Shown here one piece after another: positions 16,551-25,514 of a stretch of DNA of 64,000 nucleotides. Made by a program: the position numbers and the translations under genes. The stretch is from CAZHNW01 sp942491575 (lineage in GTDB: Bacteria > Spirochaetota > UBA4802 > UBA5550): positions 2,046,001 to 2,110,000 of the forward strand of contig CALOBT010000031.1 in NCBI GenBank assembly GCA_942491575.1. The letters run 5' to 3'. Every line of letters begins with the position of its first letter. The stretch's first letter is position 1. The notes beneath the pieces were generated by a model, which made no database searches, was not told the origin of the DNA, and saw only the letters and a program-made list of their open reading frames with translations.

Positions 16551-17861
16551 ATGAATGTAGAAAAAAAAATTCTTATAGTAGATGATGATGAAACAATGCA
16601 GATGATCCTCAGTGATATTCTGACTTCTCATGGATATAATGTGCATTTAGCCTCTAATGGCAGTGAAGCCTTAAAGCTACACAGGCAGTTTTCATATCCT
16701 GTAATTATTTCAGATCTTGAAATGCCCCTGATGAACGGATTTGAATTAATAAACAATTTAAAAAAAACAGAGGATGAAGCAATTCTTATCGTGTTAACTG
16801 TCAATGAAGATCCAAGGAAAATAATTGAAATAATGAAAATGGATATATATGATTATATCCTGAAACCTGTTGTAGCCAATGATATATCATTTAAGGTTAA
16901 TCGTGCCTTGGAGACTGCAGAATTAAGAAAAATTAAAAAAGTCATGGAGAAGGAAAGGCAAGCAAAAATTATGAATCAGTTGGAGTGGTATAGGTATACC
17001 GACAATATCTCTAAAAAAAAATACCAGCGTTTTGACAGAACTCTTTTTAAAAGCCTTCATACAAGTTTTACCAAGGGGGCAGGGATTGGAACAATTCTCA
17101 CCCTGCTGAAAATAATTTCAGAAACTGCAGAAAGGCAGGATGGCAATTATTTAATAGATGGAGATCTTTTTGATGTGGTTAATGAAAATGCAAAAATTGC
17201 AGAAACTGCTATCAATGCATTTTCAAATGTTTCCAGGATAATCAATGATACCGTTATAATGGAAACCCTTACTCTTAATAATTTATTTCAACAAATTCAG
17301 CTATGTGTCCGGGAAATTAAAAAGTACACTGAAATTGAAAATCATAAAATAATTGTAAATGAACCAAAAGACTCATTTGGAAATGTTTATATAAGAATTA
17401 ATTCTGATCAAATAATGACAGCAGTTAAAGAGCTCCTGATAAATGCAATGAAATTTTCTCCACAATCGTCCTCGATTATGATTATCATTGAAGCAATTGA
17501 TGATAATGTTGAAATAACTGTCATCAATACACCAGTAAAACAAATTGAAGGAGTGAATGGGATCCCTGAGGATTACGAGCGTGTTGTTTTTGAACCATTC
17601 TATCGCATGTCAAAGGAGGTTTCAATGAACTATGATTCCCTTGATTATGGACTGGGCCTTTCCCTTGTTGAAATTATTATCCAAAAACATAGCGGATCTA
17701 TTCAGGCTGGTAATGTAAAGGACTATAGTATATATCATAATAAAGTCGAAGAAAGAGTGACTGTCACTATGCAGCTGCCGCAATATAATGAAATGAATAA
17801 TAATTTAACTTCCTCCAGTGAAAAGAGAGGGGGCAAAAAATTCGCTGAACTTCATGTATAA
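16551..17861 (+). CDS. Receiver-ATPase regulator (response regulator with kinase-like C-terminus)
   Basis: Residues 1-125 form a receiver (ILIVDDDETM, phospho-Asp in ISDLEMPLMNG, Lys in LKPV). A helical middle of about 130 residues follows, with LHTSFTKGAGIGTILTLL perhaps standing for a weak HisKA. The last 130 residues form a GHKL ATPase domain (VKELLINAMKFSP, DYGLGLSLVEIII), so phosphorylation may control ATPase or kinase activity. The frame opens at TTG 16518, but the ATG at 16551 starts directly at the receiver and was chosen. The stop lies inside the left arm of the terminator. Confidence 0.8.
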   Translation: MNVEKKILIVDDDETMQMILSDILTSHGYNVHLASNGSEALKLHRQFSYPVIISDLEMPLMNGFELINNLKKTEDEAILIVLTVNEDPRKIIEIMKMDIYDYILKPVVANDISFKVNRALETAELRKIKKVMEKERQAKIMNQLEWYRYTDNISKKKYQRFDRTLFKSLHTSFTKGAGIGTILTLLKIISETAERQDGNYLIDGDLFDVVNENAKIAETAINAFSNVSRIINDTVIMETLTLNNLFQQIQLCVREIKKYTEIENHKIIVNEPKDSFGNVYIRINSDQIMTAVKELLINAMKFSPQSSSIMIIIEAIDDNVEITVINTPVKQIEGVNGIPEDYERVVFEPFYRMSKEVSMNYDSLDYGLGLSLVEIIIQKHSGSIQAGNVKDYSIYHNKVEERVTVTMQLPQYNEMNNNLTSSSEKRGGKKFAELHV

Positions 17862-17902
17862 ATAAACAGAGGGTGTCCCGTTGGGGCACCCTCTGTTTAT
17901 TT
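17860..17902. terminator. Bidirectional terminator between convergent genes
   Basis: A stem of about 19-20 bp (17860-17879 with 17884-17902; core AGAGGGTGTCCC against GGGGCACCCTCT, one U-G pair) with a 4-nt loop. A-rich on one side and T-rich on the other, so it can serve both the + gene ending at 17861 and the - gene ending at 17901. Confidence 0.88.
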
Positions 17903-18791
17903 ATCTGATAACCCGTGTACTCTTTATTTTACTTTTCGGGACATTTATTGTGCCGGCGGTGGTTAAAATCTTGTATGAGGTGCCGCGCTTCAGAATTACC
18001 CCGCGATATATTTTACCGTTATAAAGACTGATTTCGTCAACACGGCCAAATTTATGTTTTACTTCATTTAAGGACCGGGGGACTTTTTTTCTGTGTATTT
18101 TTTTATCTATCTCATTATGTTTTTCGTTGTGTTTATTTATTGCCCGCTCATAGGTATCTCCCTTGAGGGATTCAATGTCTTTCATAAATGGTACGATGGA
18201 AACCTTTTCAATTTCAAGTTTTTCAATATCACTGATGGGCTTTTCTTTAACACTATCTGTAATAATCAGGGTTTTTCCAGCAGTGGCATTTCGTTGTATT
18301 TCTTTAATGCCTGCAGTTGCCTTTCTTGTTACCATAACAATTCCATCTGCGACGGCGATTTTCTGTATTTTTGTATCAGCAGAGACGCTGAATTCTGTAC
18401 CGCGAACTGATGCTGTAATAGAGGGGGTTTTTACTCGATACTCAAAGCCGGGTTGCAATCGTTTGATTTTAGAAAAGACTTTTCCCGACTTGAGAAAAAC
18501 TTCATGTTCTTTCCCCTCGGAAAGACGGGAAACCGATACTGTAGTCTCTCGGTCTATCTTTACAATGATATCATCTCCAATCTGAATTGCCGCATGAGAA
18601 AGTTTATTGGTAGTAATCTCGTCTCCCACTTCAAGGAAATCACCTGCCTTGAGGTCCCTCATTGATCCGATACTTTTTTGAAGGCTTACTTCCCCGATGA
18701 CCATGATTGCCACGGGTTGTTTCGGCATTTTGCTGCAGCCTGCAAGAGTTATACTGAGAATAATTGCGGATAGAATGAATCTTTTTATCAT
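17901..18791 (-). CDS. FecR-domain lipoprotein with SH3-like C-terminus, 296 aa
   Basis: Signal peptide with lipobox LAGC at 16-19. The FecR domain follows (about 28-165: GEVSLQKSIGSMRDLKAGD, EVGDEITTNKLSHAAIQ, LKSGKVFSKIKRL, VKTPSITASVRGTEFSV), the classic pattern of stand-alone FecR proteins of the envelope. A Lys-rich linker leads to a beta-rich C-terminal module (VDEISLYNGKIYRGVILKRG, GTINVPKSKIKSTRVI) of the type seen in the two TPR proteins and the barrel-like protein. Here FecR is not next to a TonB receptor or sigma factor, so the iron-uptake role of the namesake is unlikely; scaffold or surface binding is more plausible. Confidence 0.8.
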   Translation of the reverse strand: MIKRFILSAIILSITLAGCSKMPKQPVAIMVIGEVSLQKSIGSMRDLKAGDFLEVGDEITTNKLSHAAIQIGDDIIVKIDRETTVSVSRLSEGKEHEVFLKSGKVFSKIKRLQPGFEYRVKTPSITASVRGTEFSVSADTKIQKIAVADGIVMVTRKATAGIKEIQRNATAGKTLIITDSVKEKPISDIEKLEIEKVSIVPFMKDIESLKGDTYERAINKHNEKHNEIDKKIHRKKVPRSLNEVKHKFGRVDEISLYNGKIYRGVILKRGTSYKILTTAGTINVPKSKIKSTRVIR

Positions 18792-19129
18792 GGAAACACC
18801 TCATCTGATTGATGGAGCTAGGTTATATGCTTTCTTTTAGCTGTCTATTAAAAAAGCATTATTTTTTATTTCCGAAAAGATCTTTTTTAGGGCCCTGATC
18901 GGGAATTGCATGGATACACAGGGATATGTTGGTGAAGGAATACTTAAGGAGAGAGAAGTCTCTTCCTGTTGTTCCTGAAAGGACATATTTTACAGGGGAC
19001 TAAAAAGAAATCTGTTTTGTATATATCGGTATCGGGGGTGGAACATTCTATAATTCAAGCTTCACCATATATTGACATCAGGGCCGGAAGTTGGACTCCG
19101 CCGGCCCGTAAACTTCCTTTCAAATTAAA
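18792..19129. other. Intergenic stretch between FecR lipoprotein and cyclase gene
   Basis: Should hold the promoter of the minus-strand FecR gene on its left side; I see no clean box. On the right are the overlapping inverted repeats described at 19081-19117. No coding frame stands out. Confidence 0.4.
19081..19117 (-). terminator. Two overlapping, mutually exclusive hairpins after the cyclase gene
   Basis: GGGCCGG (19081-19087) pairs with CCGGCCC (19101-19107), and GGAAGTT (19086-19092) pairs with AACTTCC (19111-19117). The two stems share bases 19086-19087, so only one can be complete. They lie 13 bp past the cyclase stop. Termination is the simplest role, although no T-run follows on the minus strand. 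Confidence 0.5.
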
Positions 19130-21292
19130 CTATAACCTTATATAGGTTTCATTGTCCGTGGCACTTCCCTTTGTGATGTGTCCGTTGATCCGTTTCATGT
19201 AAAATGATGCGACAATATCATCGGGATAAATATCCAGGACCTTCTCGAAGGAGCTCAAGGATTCCGTGAAGTTTTTCTGATAATATAGATCTATTGCATT
19301 GTTGTAATCGTTGAGGGATTCGGATTTTTTAGTTTTTACATCCTCTCTGTCACCTTCGAATATTTCATAGATTCGTACCGCCTTGTCTTTTCCCTTCACG
19401 TGGACATTGCCCAGGTACCGGCAGCGGTATTTTTCGGGATTGTTCAGCTTTTCAAGGGTTTCTTCACTTATGATAATACCGGAACCGAAAATCTTGGTAA
19501 GGCCCTCCAGTCGAGAGGCGAGATTGACCGCGTCAGCGATAACGGTTCCATCCATTCTGTTCTCCTCCCCGATTGTACCAAGCATGAGGACCCCGGTGTG
19601 AAGGGCAATGCCTATCTTTACCGCCGGGTATCCCTGGTTCTGCCGCTGGGAATTGTATACAGTCAATTCATTCAATATATTAATGGATGCATCGAGGGCG
19701 CTGTCAACAGTTTCCGGGAAGAGTGCCATGATGGCATCACCGATAAATTTATCGATAAAACCATTTTCGTTTCTAATCAGGGGGCTCACTCGGCCGAGAT
19801 ATGAATTGAGGAATTTAAAATTTTCCTGGGGAGTCATCTTTTCCGACATGGAAGTGAAGGACCTGATGTCTGAGAAAAAAACTGTCATTTCCTTCTGAAC
19901 GTGATCTCCTTTTTTTACATCAGTAATGCTGTCATGACCGAGAAAGCTTAAGAACTGGTGTGGCACAAAACGGGAGTAGGAAACGTTCATAGTTTTCAAT
20001 TCTTCGGAAAGGTTTTCTATGATTATAAAGGCATTAGTAAAAAGTTTTGCCAGAAGGTATGACTGTGATATTATATAGAAGAACAGCCCGAATGGTACCA
20101 TGTTGAAGGTGTTGATTAGTCCTGAATTATATAGAACATCATTGATGCCGGTACCATACATTATGAGAAAACCGAGAAGGGCAATAAATGCCCCGTTGAC
20201 TTTTTTAAATGAAAGAATTCCAAGTATGACAAGTATGGCAAGGCCCCCGGCTACAACATAAAGGTCATATATGTTTTTCAACTGACTGTATACATCAAGG
20301 GGAGTTGCCAGGATAAATATCGCGAAGAGGAATCCCGGAATCGTGATGATCATCATCGCCAGTTTCGGAAATTGTTTTCTGAAAAGGACAAAAACAAAAA
20401 GACAGATGAGAGCAATATTACAGTAGGCGGTTATATAATCGAGTTTATTCAGGAGCTGAAAATTAATTGCAGGAAACCAGTGAACCAGTATCCGTTCACC
20501 CGTAACAAATACCCGTGCTCCGATGAGTATCGCCAGCAGACCAAAAAAGAGGGGCGAGGTATCACGCCTGCGGAGAAAAAACAGGCCCAGGTGATAGAAA
20601 CCCATTATAAAAATAATTCCGATGATGAAAAAATCAACCACCATTGAGTATTCCCTCATATTGGTTATCTGGTCCATGGATCCCATGTATATGGTCTCCC
20701 AGATGCCCCCCTTTTTGTGATGGTAATTGCTGACCTGGCATAGCAGGTTGAGATCAGCTGTTTCTTCGGATTCACCGCCACAGACATTGGCAAGATTTAT
20801 GGGGGCAATCACTGGAAGAAACTGCGGAACCGCCTTTTCCGGGGATGAGCTGACCTTTCCGTTGGCTGCAATTTCCTTACCGTTTATTGTAAGCCGGTAT
20901 GCTGTGGCGGTATCGAGTATTTTCAGCGCCATCAGGGTATCCTGTTTTTTTATCCTGATCCTGAGACGGTAAGTTCCATAGCCTTTTCCGGGGATTTTAT
21001 TATTATCAACCTCCAGATTATTCCAGAGTCCCCGAACCGGTATGATGACGGGCTTTACCGGTGGTTTTTCCCCGGAGAAATCCTTATCCGATAGAAGCTG
21101 TTTCCAGTAAAATTCCCAGGTACCGTCAAGTTTGACTGGTCCCATTGCTGAAAAATTCCAGGAGGACAGGTCGAGAAATCCATTTTCTGCCACAGGGGCG
21201 GCAGCAAAGGCATCGTTGGTAGTAAGGGGGGTGAAAATGAATGCCGCCAGAAAGAGCGGAAGGAGAGTAGCTTTAAAAATATATTTATACAT
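19130..21292 (-). CDS. 7TM membrane adenylate cyclase with TPR tail, about 720 aa
   Basis: A signal peptide is followed by an extracytoplasmic beta-sandwich (about 35-210: LDLSSWNFSAMGPVKLDGTW, YGTYRLRIRI), then about seven hydrophobic spans (about 218-425) as in 7TM-DISM receptors. The class III cyclase domain is at about 465-640: metal-binding Asp in FFSDIRSFTSMS and GDAIMALFP, Lys in FIDKFIGD and Asp in IADAVNLASRLEG (adenine recognition), and Asn/Arg in NLASR for catalysis. It should make cAMP. The C-terminus (about 655-705) has a TPR pair. GGAG spaced 7 nt before the third codon favours the ATG at 21292 over that at 21298. Spirochaetes are rich in this architecture. Confidence 0.88.
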   Translation of the reverse strand: MYKYIFKATLLPLFLAAFIFTPLTTNDAFAAAPVAENGFLDLSSWNFSAMGPVKLDGTWEFYWKQLLSDKDFSGEKPPVKPVIIPVRGLWNNLEVDNNKIPGKGYGTYRLRIRIKKQDTLMALKILDTATAYRLTINGKEIAANGKVSSSPEKAVPQFLPVIAPINLANVCGGESEETADLNLLCQVSNYHHKKGGIWETIYMGSMDQITNMREYSMVVDFFIIGIIFIMGFYHLGLFFLRRRDTSPLFFGLLAILIGARVFVTGERILVHWFPAINFQLLNKLDYITAYCNIALICLFVFVLFRKQFPKLAMMIITIPGFLFAIFILATPLDVYSQLKNIYDLYVVAGGLAILVILGILSFKKVNGAFIALLGFLIMYGTGINDVLYNSGLINTFNMVPFGLFFYIISQSYLLAKLFTNAFIIIENLSEELKTMNVSYSRFVPHQFLSFLGHDSITDVKKGDHVQKEMTVFFSDIRSFTSMSEKMTPQENFKFLNSYLGRVSPLIRNENGFIDKFIGDAIMALFPETVDSALDASINILNELTVYNSQRQNQGYPAVKIGIALHTGVLMLGTIGEENRMDGTVIADAVNLASRLEGLTKIFGSGIIISEETLEKLNNPEKYRCRYLGNVHVKGKDKAVRIYEIFEGDREDVKTKKSESLNDYNNAIDLYYQKNFTESLSSFEKVLDIYPDDIVASFYMKRINGHITKGSATDNETYIRL

Positions 21293-21468
21293 AACCATAC
21301 TCCAGACAATTTTCGTATACCCAGGTTAAAGCGCGATTGTATCAAATAATGATATATATCTAAGAATTTGTCAATTAATATTGGAGTATTTAATATTAAA
21401 TAATGGAAGGGAAAGAAGGGGAGATTGCTATGGGGGGCCTGTTTAACTAACCCCCCATAAAGTTGAGA

Positions 21469-23289
21469 TTATTTTTTTCCAGCCCGTTTCCGGTCTATTT
21501 TATCGAGAATCTTCTTGCGCATACGGATGCTTTTTGGTGTGATCTCCAGGAGTTCATCATCATCGATAAATTCAAGGGCCTGCTCAAGAGAGAAGCTGCG
21601 CGGAGTGATCAGCTTTATTGCATCATCGGAACCGGAGGCTCTAACGTTGGAAAGTTTTTTGGTACGGCAGACATTAACCTCCAGGTCATTATCTCTGCTG
21701 TTGGCACCGACAATCATTCCCCCGTATACTTCTACGGAGGGGCCAATGAAGAGTTCTCCCCGGTCCTGTAGTGTATCGAGGGCATAGGAGACAGAAGTTC
21801 CCTGCTCGAGCTGAACCAGGACACCGCATGTACGCCGCGGGATATCACCCTTATACTCCTCGTATTCGAAGAAGCTGTGATTCAGGATACCTGTTCCTCG
21901 GGTCTCTGTGAGAAACTCATTGCGAAAACCGATGAGTCCCCGGGATGGGACCTTGAATTCAAGGCGGGTGTAGCCGTCAGTCCCCTGGACCATGTTCAGC
22001 ATTTCCCCCTTTCGTTTCCCGATGCGTTCGATTACCGTACCGGAATATTCATCCCCAACGTCTATTATGGCAAGTTCTATAGGTTCATGTTTCCTGCCGT
22101 TTACTTCCTTGTAAATAACCTCCGGTTTGGAAACCTGGAATTCGTATCCCTCCCGGCGCATATTTTCAATAAGAATTGAAATCTGAAGTTCACCTCGCCC
22201 CTTAACTGTGAAGGTGTCACTGCTTTCATTTCTGTCGATGACCATACTTACATTGTTCTGCTTTTCCTTCATCAGACGGTCCCATACGGTAGTTGAGGTT
22301 ACAAATGTGCCCTCCCTGCCGATAAAGGGCGAGGTGTTCGCCATGAAGTTGACGGAGAGGGTCGGTTCATCAATTGCAATTGACGGAAGGGCCACGGGAT
22401 TTTCCCGATCGGCCACGGTCTCCCCGATGTCAATATCTTCAATGCCCGCAAGGGAGATGATGTCCCCCGCTGCTGCGGACTCTACTTCAACCTTTTTCAG
22501 ACCGCTGTAATTGAAAATTTTCGAAATTCTGGAGAGTACCCGGGTGCCGTCATTTTTAAGAAGCACTACATCGTCTCCCCTGGAGATTGTTCCGTTGTGG
22601 ATTCGTCCTGTTCCGATTCGTCCCAGGTATGTATCATATTCGATTGCGGAAGCAAGGAACTGAAAGGGGTGATCCGGGTCACCCTCCGGGTCTGCAACAT
22701 TTTCAATAATTGTTTCCAGAAGTGGAACCACATCCTCATTGGTGTCTTCAGTTTCATAGCGGGCATACCCGTTTTTCGCCGATGCGTACACCACTGGAAA
22801 ATCTAACTGGTCATCTGCGGCATTTAGCTGAACAAAGAGATCAAAGACCATGTCGAGTACTTCATGGGGGCGGCTGTTGGGACGATCAACCTTATTTATG
22901 ACTACAATTGGTTTGAGTCCAAGTTCAAGGGATTTTTTAAGTACATAGGTGGTCTGGGGCATGGGGCCCTCAAAGGCATCGACGAGAAGAAGCACGGAAT
23001 CTACCATTTTCATGATCCGCTGCACTTCCCCTCCGAAATCCGCGTGTCCCGGCGTATCGACAATATTTATCTTGTGGCCGCCAAACGTGAGGGATGCGGT
23101 TTTGGAAAAAATTGTGATTCCCCGTTCTTTTTCAAGGTCATTGGAGTCCATGATCCTTTCTTCTATATGCTGGTTTTCCCTGAAAACACCTGTCTGCCTC
23201 AGCATGGCATCCACAAGGGTAGTTTTGCCGTGATCGACGTGGGCGATGATGGCTATGTTCTTAATTTTTTCCATAGTAGCTACGGTCAT
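21469..23289 (-). CDS. typA: Ribosome-associated GTPase BipA/TypA
   Basis: A translational GTPase that binds ribosomes and aids 50S assembly under stress or cold. G1 is AHVDHGKT, G2 region RGITIFSKTAS, G3 DTPGHADFGGE, G4 NKVDR and G5 SAKNG. EF-Tu domain II, the EF-G-like domain III (RGELQISILIENMRREGYE) and the BipA-specific C-terminus (SRGLIGFRNEF, TPKSIRMRKKILDK) follow. The frame is open to 23535, but that extension has no homologous look; the ATG at 23289 has GGAGAAAACC before it and gives 606 aa, the normal BipA length. It is divergent from the SET-domain gene. Confidence 0.96.
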   Translation of the reverse strand: MTVATMEKIKNIAIIAHVDHGKTTLVDAMLRQTGVFRENQHIEERIMDSNDLEKERGITIFSKTASLTFGGHKINIVDTPGHADFGGEVQRIMKMVDSVLLLVDAFEGPMPQTTYVLKKSLELGLKPIVVINKVDRPNSRPHEVLDMVFDLFVQLNAADDQLDFPVVYASAKNGYARYETEDTNEDVVPLLETIIENVADPEGDPDHPFQFLASAIEYDTYLGRIGTGRIHNGTISRGDDVVLLKNDGTRVLSRISKIFNYSGLKKVEVESAAAGDIISLAGIEDIDIGETVADRENPVALPSIAIDEPTLSVNFMANTSPFIGREGTFVTSTTVWDRLMKEKQNNVSMVIDRNESSDTFTVKGRGELQISILIENMRREGYEFQVSKPEVIYKEVNGRKHEPIELAIIDVGDEYSGTVIERIGKRKGEMLNMVQGTDGYTRLEFKVPSRGLIGFRNEFLTETRGTGILNHSFFEYEEYKGDIPRRTCGVLVQLEQGTSVSYALDTLQDRGELFIGPSVEVYGGMIVGANSRDNDLEVNVCRTKKLSNVRASGSDDAIKLITPRSFSLEQALEFIDDDELLEITPKSIRMRKKILDKIDRKRAGKK

Positions 23290-23467
23290 GGTTTTCTCCG
23301 GTTTTGATGTTACATTTTGTATAGCGAGGACAAAGTGCAGCAGGGGGGTAATTCTGCAAAGCATTTTATTTGATTTGTTCAAGAAATATTCGTTTTTTAA
23401 GAGGGCACAGGAAGGAAGTTGGGGACACTGTAAACTGTAAAATGATAATAAATTATATAATAAATTA

Positions 23468-23496
23468 TTGACAATTTTTCTTGAAAAAAATAAAGA
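23468..23496 (+). promoter_or_regulatory. Sigma70-type promoter of the SET-domain gene
   Basis: TTGACA (23468-23473), a 17-bp spacer and TAAAGA (23491-23496) lie 38 bp before the ATG at 23535. AGGAGAGCTCA provides the ribosome binding site. Confidence 0.65.
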
Positions 23497-23534
23497 CACG
23501 ATGCCTTCAAAAATTCTAAATACAGGAGAGCTCA

Positions 23535-24080
23535 ATGCTTTACAAAGGACTAAACAGGTTCTCAGAGTATGGAATTTTTACAGACACTCCGATTGCAAAT
23601 GGAACTATCCTTTTTACCAGTGAAGAATGGGTTGAAGATGAGGTTTATGGATGGATAGTGTTAACAGCGGAAGAAGTAGAACAACTCTCTCAATCGGAGA
23701 GAGAAAAATTCCTTCGTTATAGTTATGATGTTAGTTTTAAAAAAATGATTGGCACCATGTCATGGGAAAACGCCCGTCATCTTTCCAATTTCATGAATCA
23801 TTCCTGCAGCCCGAATATTATGTATGATTCCGGGGACAATATAATAGCCCGCAGGCATATTGATACCGGAGAAGAGCTTACCATTGATTACGGTACGTTT
23901 ATTGTAACCATTGATCAGGATTTTACCTGCAGCTGCGGATCGTCAAAATGCCGGGGACGTATCACCCGTAATGACTGGAGGAGCCTTGTACCTGAATATA
24001 ATTTTAATTTCCCGACTTTTATGCATAAGGAAATTGAATTATACCTGGAGGAACTTAAAAAACCAGGAAAAAGTGCCTGA
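23535..24080 (+). CDS. SET-domain protein-lysine methyltransferase, 181 aa
   Basis: Small stand-alone SET protein. The cofactor-binding motif NHSCSPN is at residues 88-94, GEELTIDYG with the catalytic Tyr at 112-120, and a post-SET zinc motif CSCGSSKC at 132-139 that supplies three of the zinc cysteines. The N-terminal part (GLNRFSEYGIFTDTPIANGT) matches the SET-N strand pattern GLGVFA. The family transfers methyl groups from S-adenosylmethionine to lysine; in bacteria the substrates are mostly unknown. It has its own promoter and AGGAG site, and is divergent from typA. Confidence 0.88.
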   Translation: MLYKGLNRFSEYGIFTDTPIANGTILFTSEEWVEDEVYGWIVLTAEEVEQLSQSEREKFLRYSYDVSFKKMIGTMSWENARHLSNFMNHSCSPNIMYDSGDNIIARRHIDTGEELTIDYGTFIVTIDQDFTCSCGSSKCRGRITRNDWRSLVPEYNFNFPTFMHKEIELYLEELKKPGKSA

Positions 24081-24177
24081 ATTGTTTTAAAGAAAAATGT
24101 TTCAGCTGCATAATGTTGTTGCGCTATAGTAGCAGCTTTGTGTAGACTGTTTTCACTAAAACAACTCAGGTGTTAAA

Positions 24178-25356
24178 ATGGCATTACTCACAAAAGATTA
24201 CCGTCGAATCAGTCATGACTTGAACCACACATTCGAAAGGATCAAGTCATTTCGTACCAGAATGGAATTCGAAGGCTCTGAGCTCTACGGAAAGTATGGC
24301 GCTGAACTGGAAGGGGTATCCCGCGGCGTAGAATGGGGAAACCGTGTTCGGAATGATTCGAAATCTGACAAAGTCCGTGTTGCCGCCTGGAATATTGAAC
24401 GTGGAAACTGCCTGGAGGGACTGATTTATACATTCCTGAATGATCCTCACCTGAAGGAGACGGATATTCTTCTCCTGACGGAGGCAGATATCGGTATGGG
24501 ACGCAGCGGAAACCGGAATGTCCCGAGGAAGCTGGCTGAGGCGCTGAAGATGAATTACTGCTTCGCCGTGTCATACCTTGTCTTCTCAAAGGGAGACCTG
24601 GGAGAACAGGGGCATGACCTTGAAAATACCCTTTCTCTTCATGGAACGGCAATTCTTTCACGTTATCCCATTGAAGAATACAGGGTTGTAGATTTGTACA
24701 TGGCGAAGGATGCCTTTCTCAGTTCAGAAAAACGTCTTGGTCAGCGTCGCGGCCTTATCTGCAAAATAAAGATAGGTGGTGATTTTTATGATTTTGCCGC
24801 AGCCCATCTCGAGTTGAAGGCCTCGCCCAAACAGAGGGCCCTGCAGATGGATTCACTCCTTAAAGCCATGGACGAATCAGGGGAGGGGGGGAAGCTCATT
24901 GGCGGTGACCTTAATGTCTCCACGTATAATCTTAAAAATATTCCATGCCTTGTGGGAAATCTTCTATATAAACTGTTTTTTCTCGGCTTTAAAGGGACCA
25001 TTGAAAACTATATGACCCCCGGAAAGATATTCGAAAAGAAGCTGTTTGACAAATTTTTAGAATATGGTTTTGATTACAGGAAGTTTAATGACTGCCGAAC
25101 AGGGACCCTTTATTATAATATTAATGACATGCTGACCAATGAAAAGACCATGCAGTTCATACCAGGATGGGGTCTGCGTTGGCTCAGGAAAAAACTTCAA
25201 CCATGGAATGGGGAAGTACCCCTCCGCCTGGACTGGATTGCAGGGAAGGGATTTGAACCGGAAAATCCCGGTGTAGTTGAAAAGCCCATGTGGCAGGGAA
25301 AGAGGGTTTCGGATCATAATCCGATTATTGTTGATATTAAGCTGCCCCAGGGGTGA
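24178..25356 (+). CDS. Endonuclease/exonuclease/phosphatase family protein, 392 aa
   Basis: Carries the EEP fold signature: VAAWNIERGN (metal-binding Asn, about 68-77), LLLTEADIGMGRSGNRNV (catalytic Glu), HGTAILSRYPI, FAAAHLEL, LIGGDLNVST (Asp/Asn) and the final SDHNPIIVDI (Asp-His pair, near 380). No signal peptide, so cytoplasmic. The family cuts phosphodiester bonds in DNA, lipids or nucleotides; the substrate cannot be told from sequence alone. The segment FIPGWGLRWLRKKLQPWNG shortly before the last motif is longer than in plain nucleases. It follows the SET gene by 97 bp. Confidence 0.82.
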   Translation: MALLTKDYRRISHDLNHTFERIKSFRTRMEFEGSELYGKYGAELEGVSRGVEWGNRVRNDSKSDKVRVAAWNIERGNCLEGLIYTFLNDPHLKETDILLLTEADIGMGRSGNRNVPRKLAEALKMNYCFAVSYLVFSKGDLGEQGHDLENTLSLHGTAILSRYPIEEYRVVDLYMAKDAFLSSEKRLGQRRGLICKIKIGGDFYDFAAAHLELKASPKQRALQMDSLLKAMDESGEGGKLIGGDLNVSTYNLKNIPCLVGNLLYKLFFLGFKGTIENYMTPGKIFEKKLFDKFLEYGFDYRKFNDCRTGTLYYNINDMLTNEKTMQFIPGWGLRWLRKKLQPWNGEVPLRLDWIAGKGFEPENPGVVEKPMWQGKRVSDHNPIIVDIKLPQG

Positions 25357-25514
25357 ATATTCTTACTGATGCTGCTGGAGTGATGAGGGTACCGGAATGG
25401 AATGCGCAATTACAGTACCATTTATAAAAAAAGCGCCGGCAGGACTCTATTTGCATTCTTTTTAAGGATTTGAAAAAATCTTTGGCATATAACTGCAGCT
25501 CGAAAGTATCATGC

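Noticed and set aside
18093..18585. Plus-strand frames of 105 and 140 codons
   Set aside because: They are opposite to the FecR lipoprotein gene and have no independent coding signs.
17901..18791. FecR protein as part of a sigma factor / TonB iron-uptake system
   Set aside because: No sigma factor or TonB-dependent receptor gene is in the neighbourhood; only the domain name is shared.
21463..23307. Several plus-strand frames of 90-147 codons
   Set aside because: All lie antisense to typA and reflect its codon use.
23290..23535. Long N-terminal extension of BipA/TypA
   Set aside because: The extra 82 codons have no family resemblance; the start at 23289 has a good ribosome binding site and gives the normal length. 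The region also holds the promoter of the SET gene.
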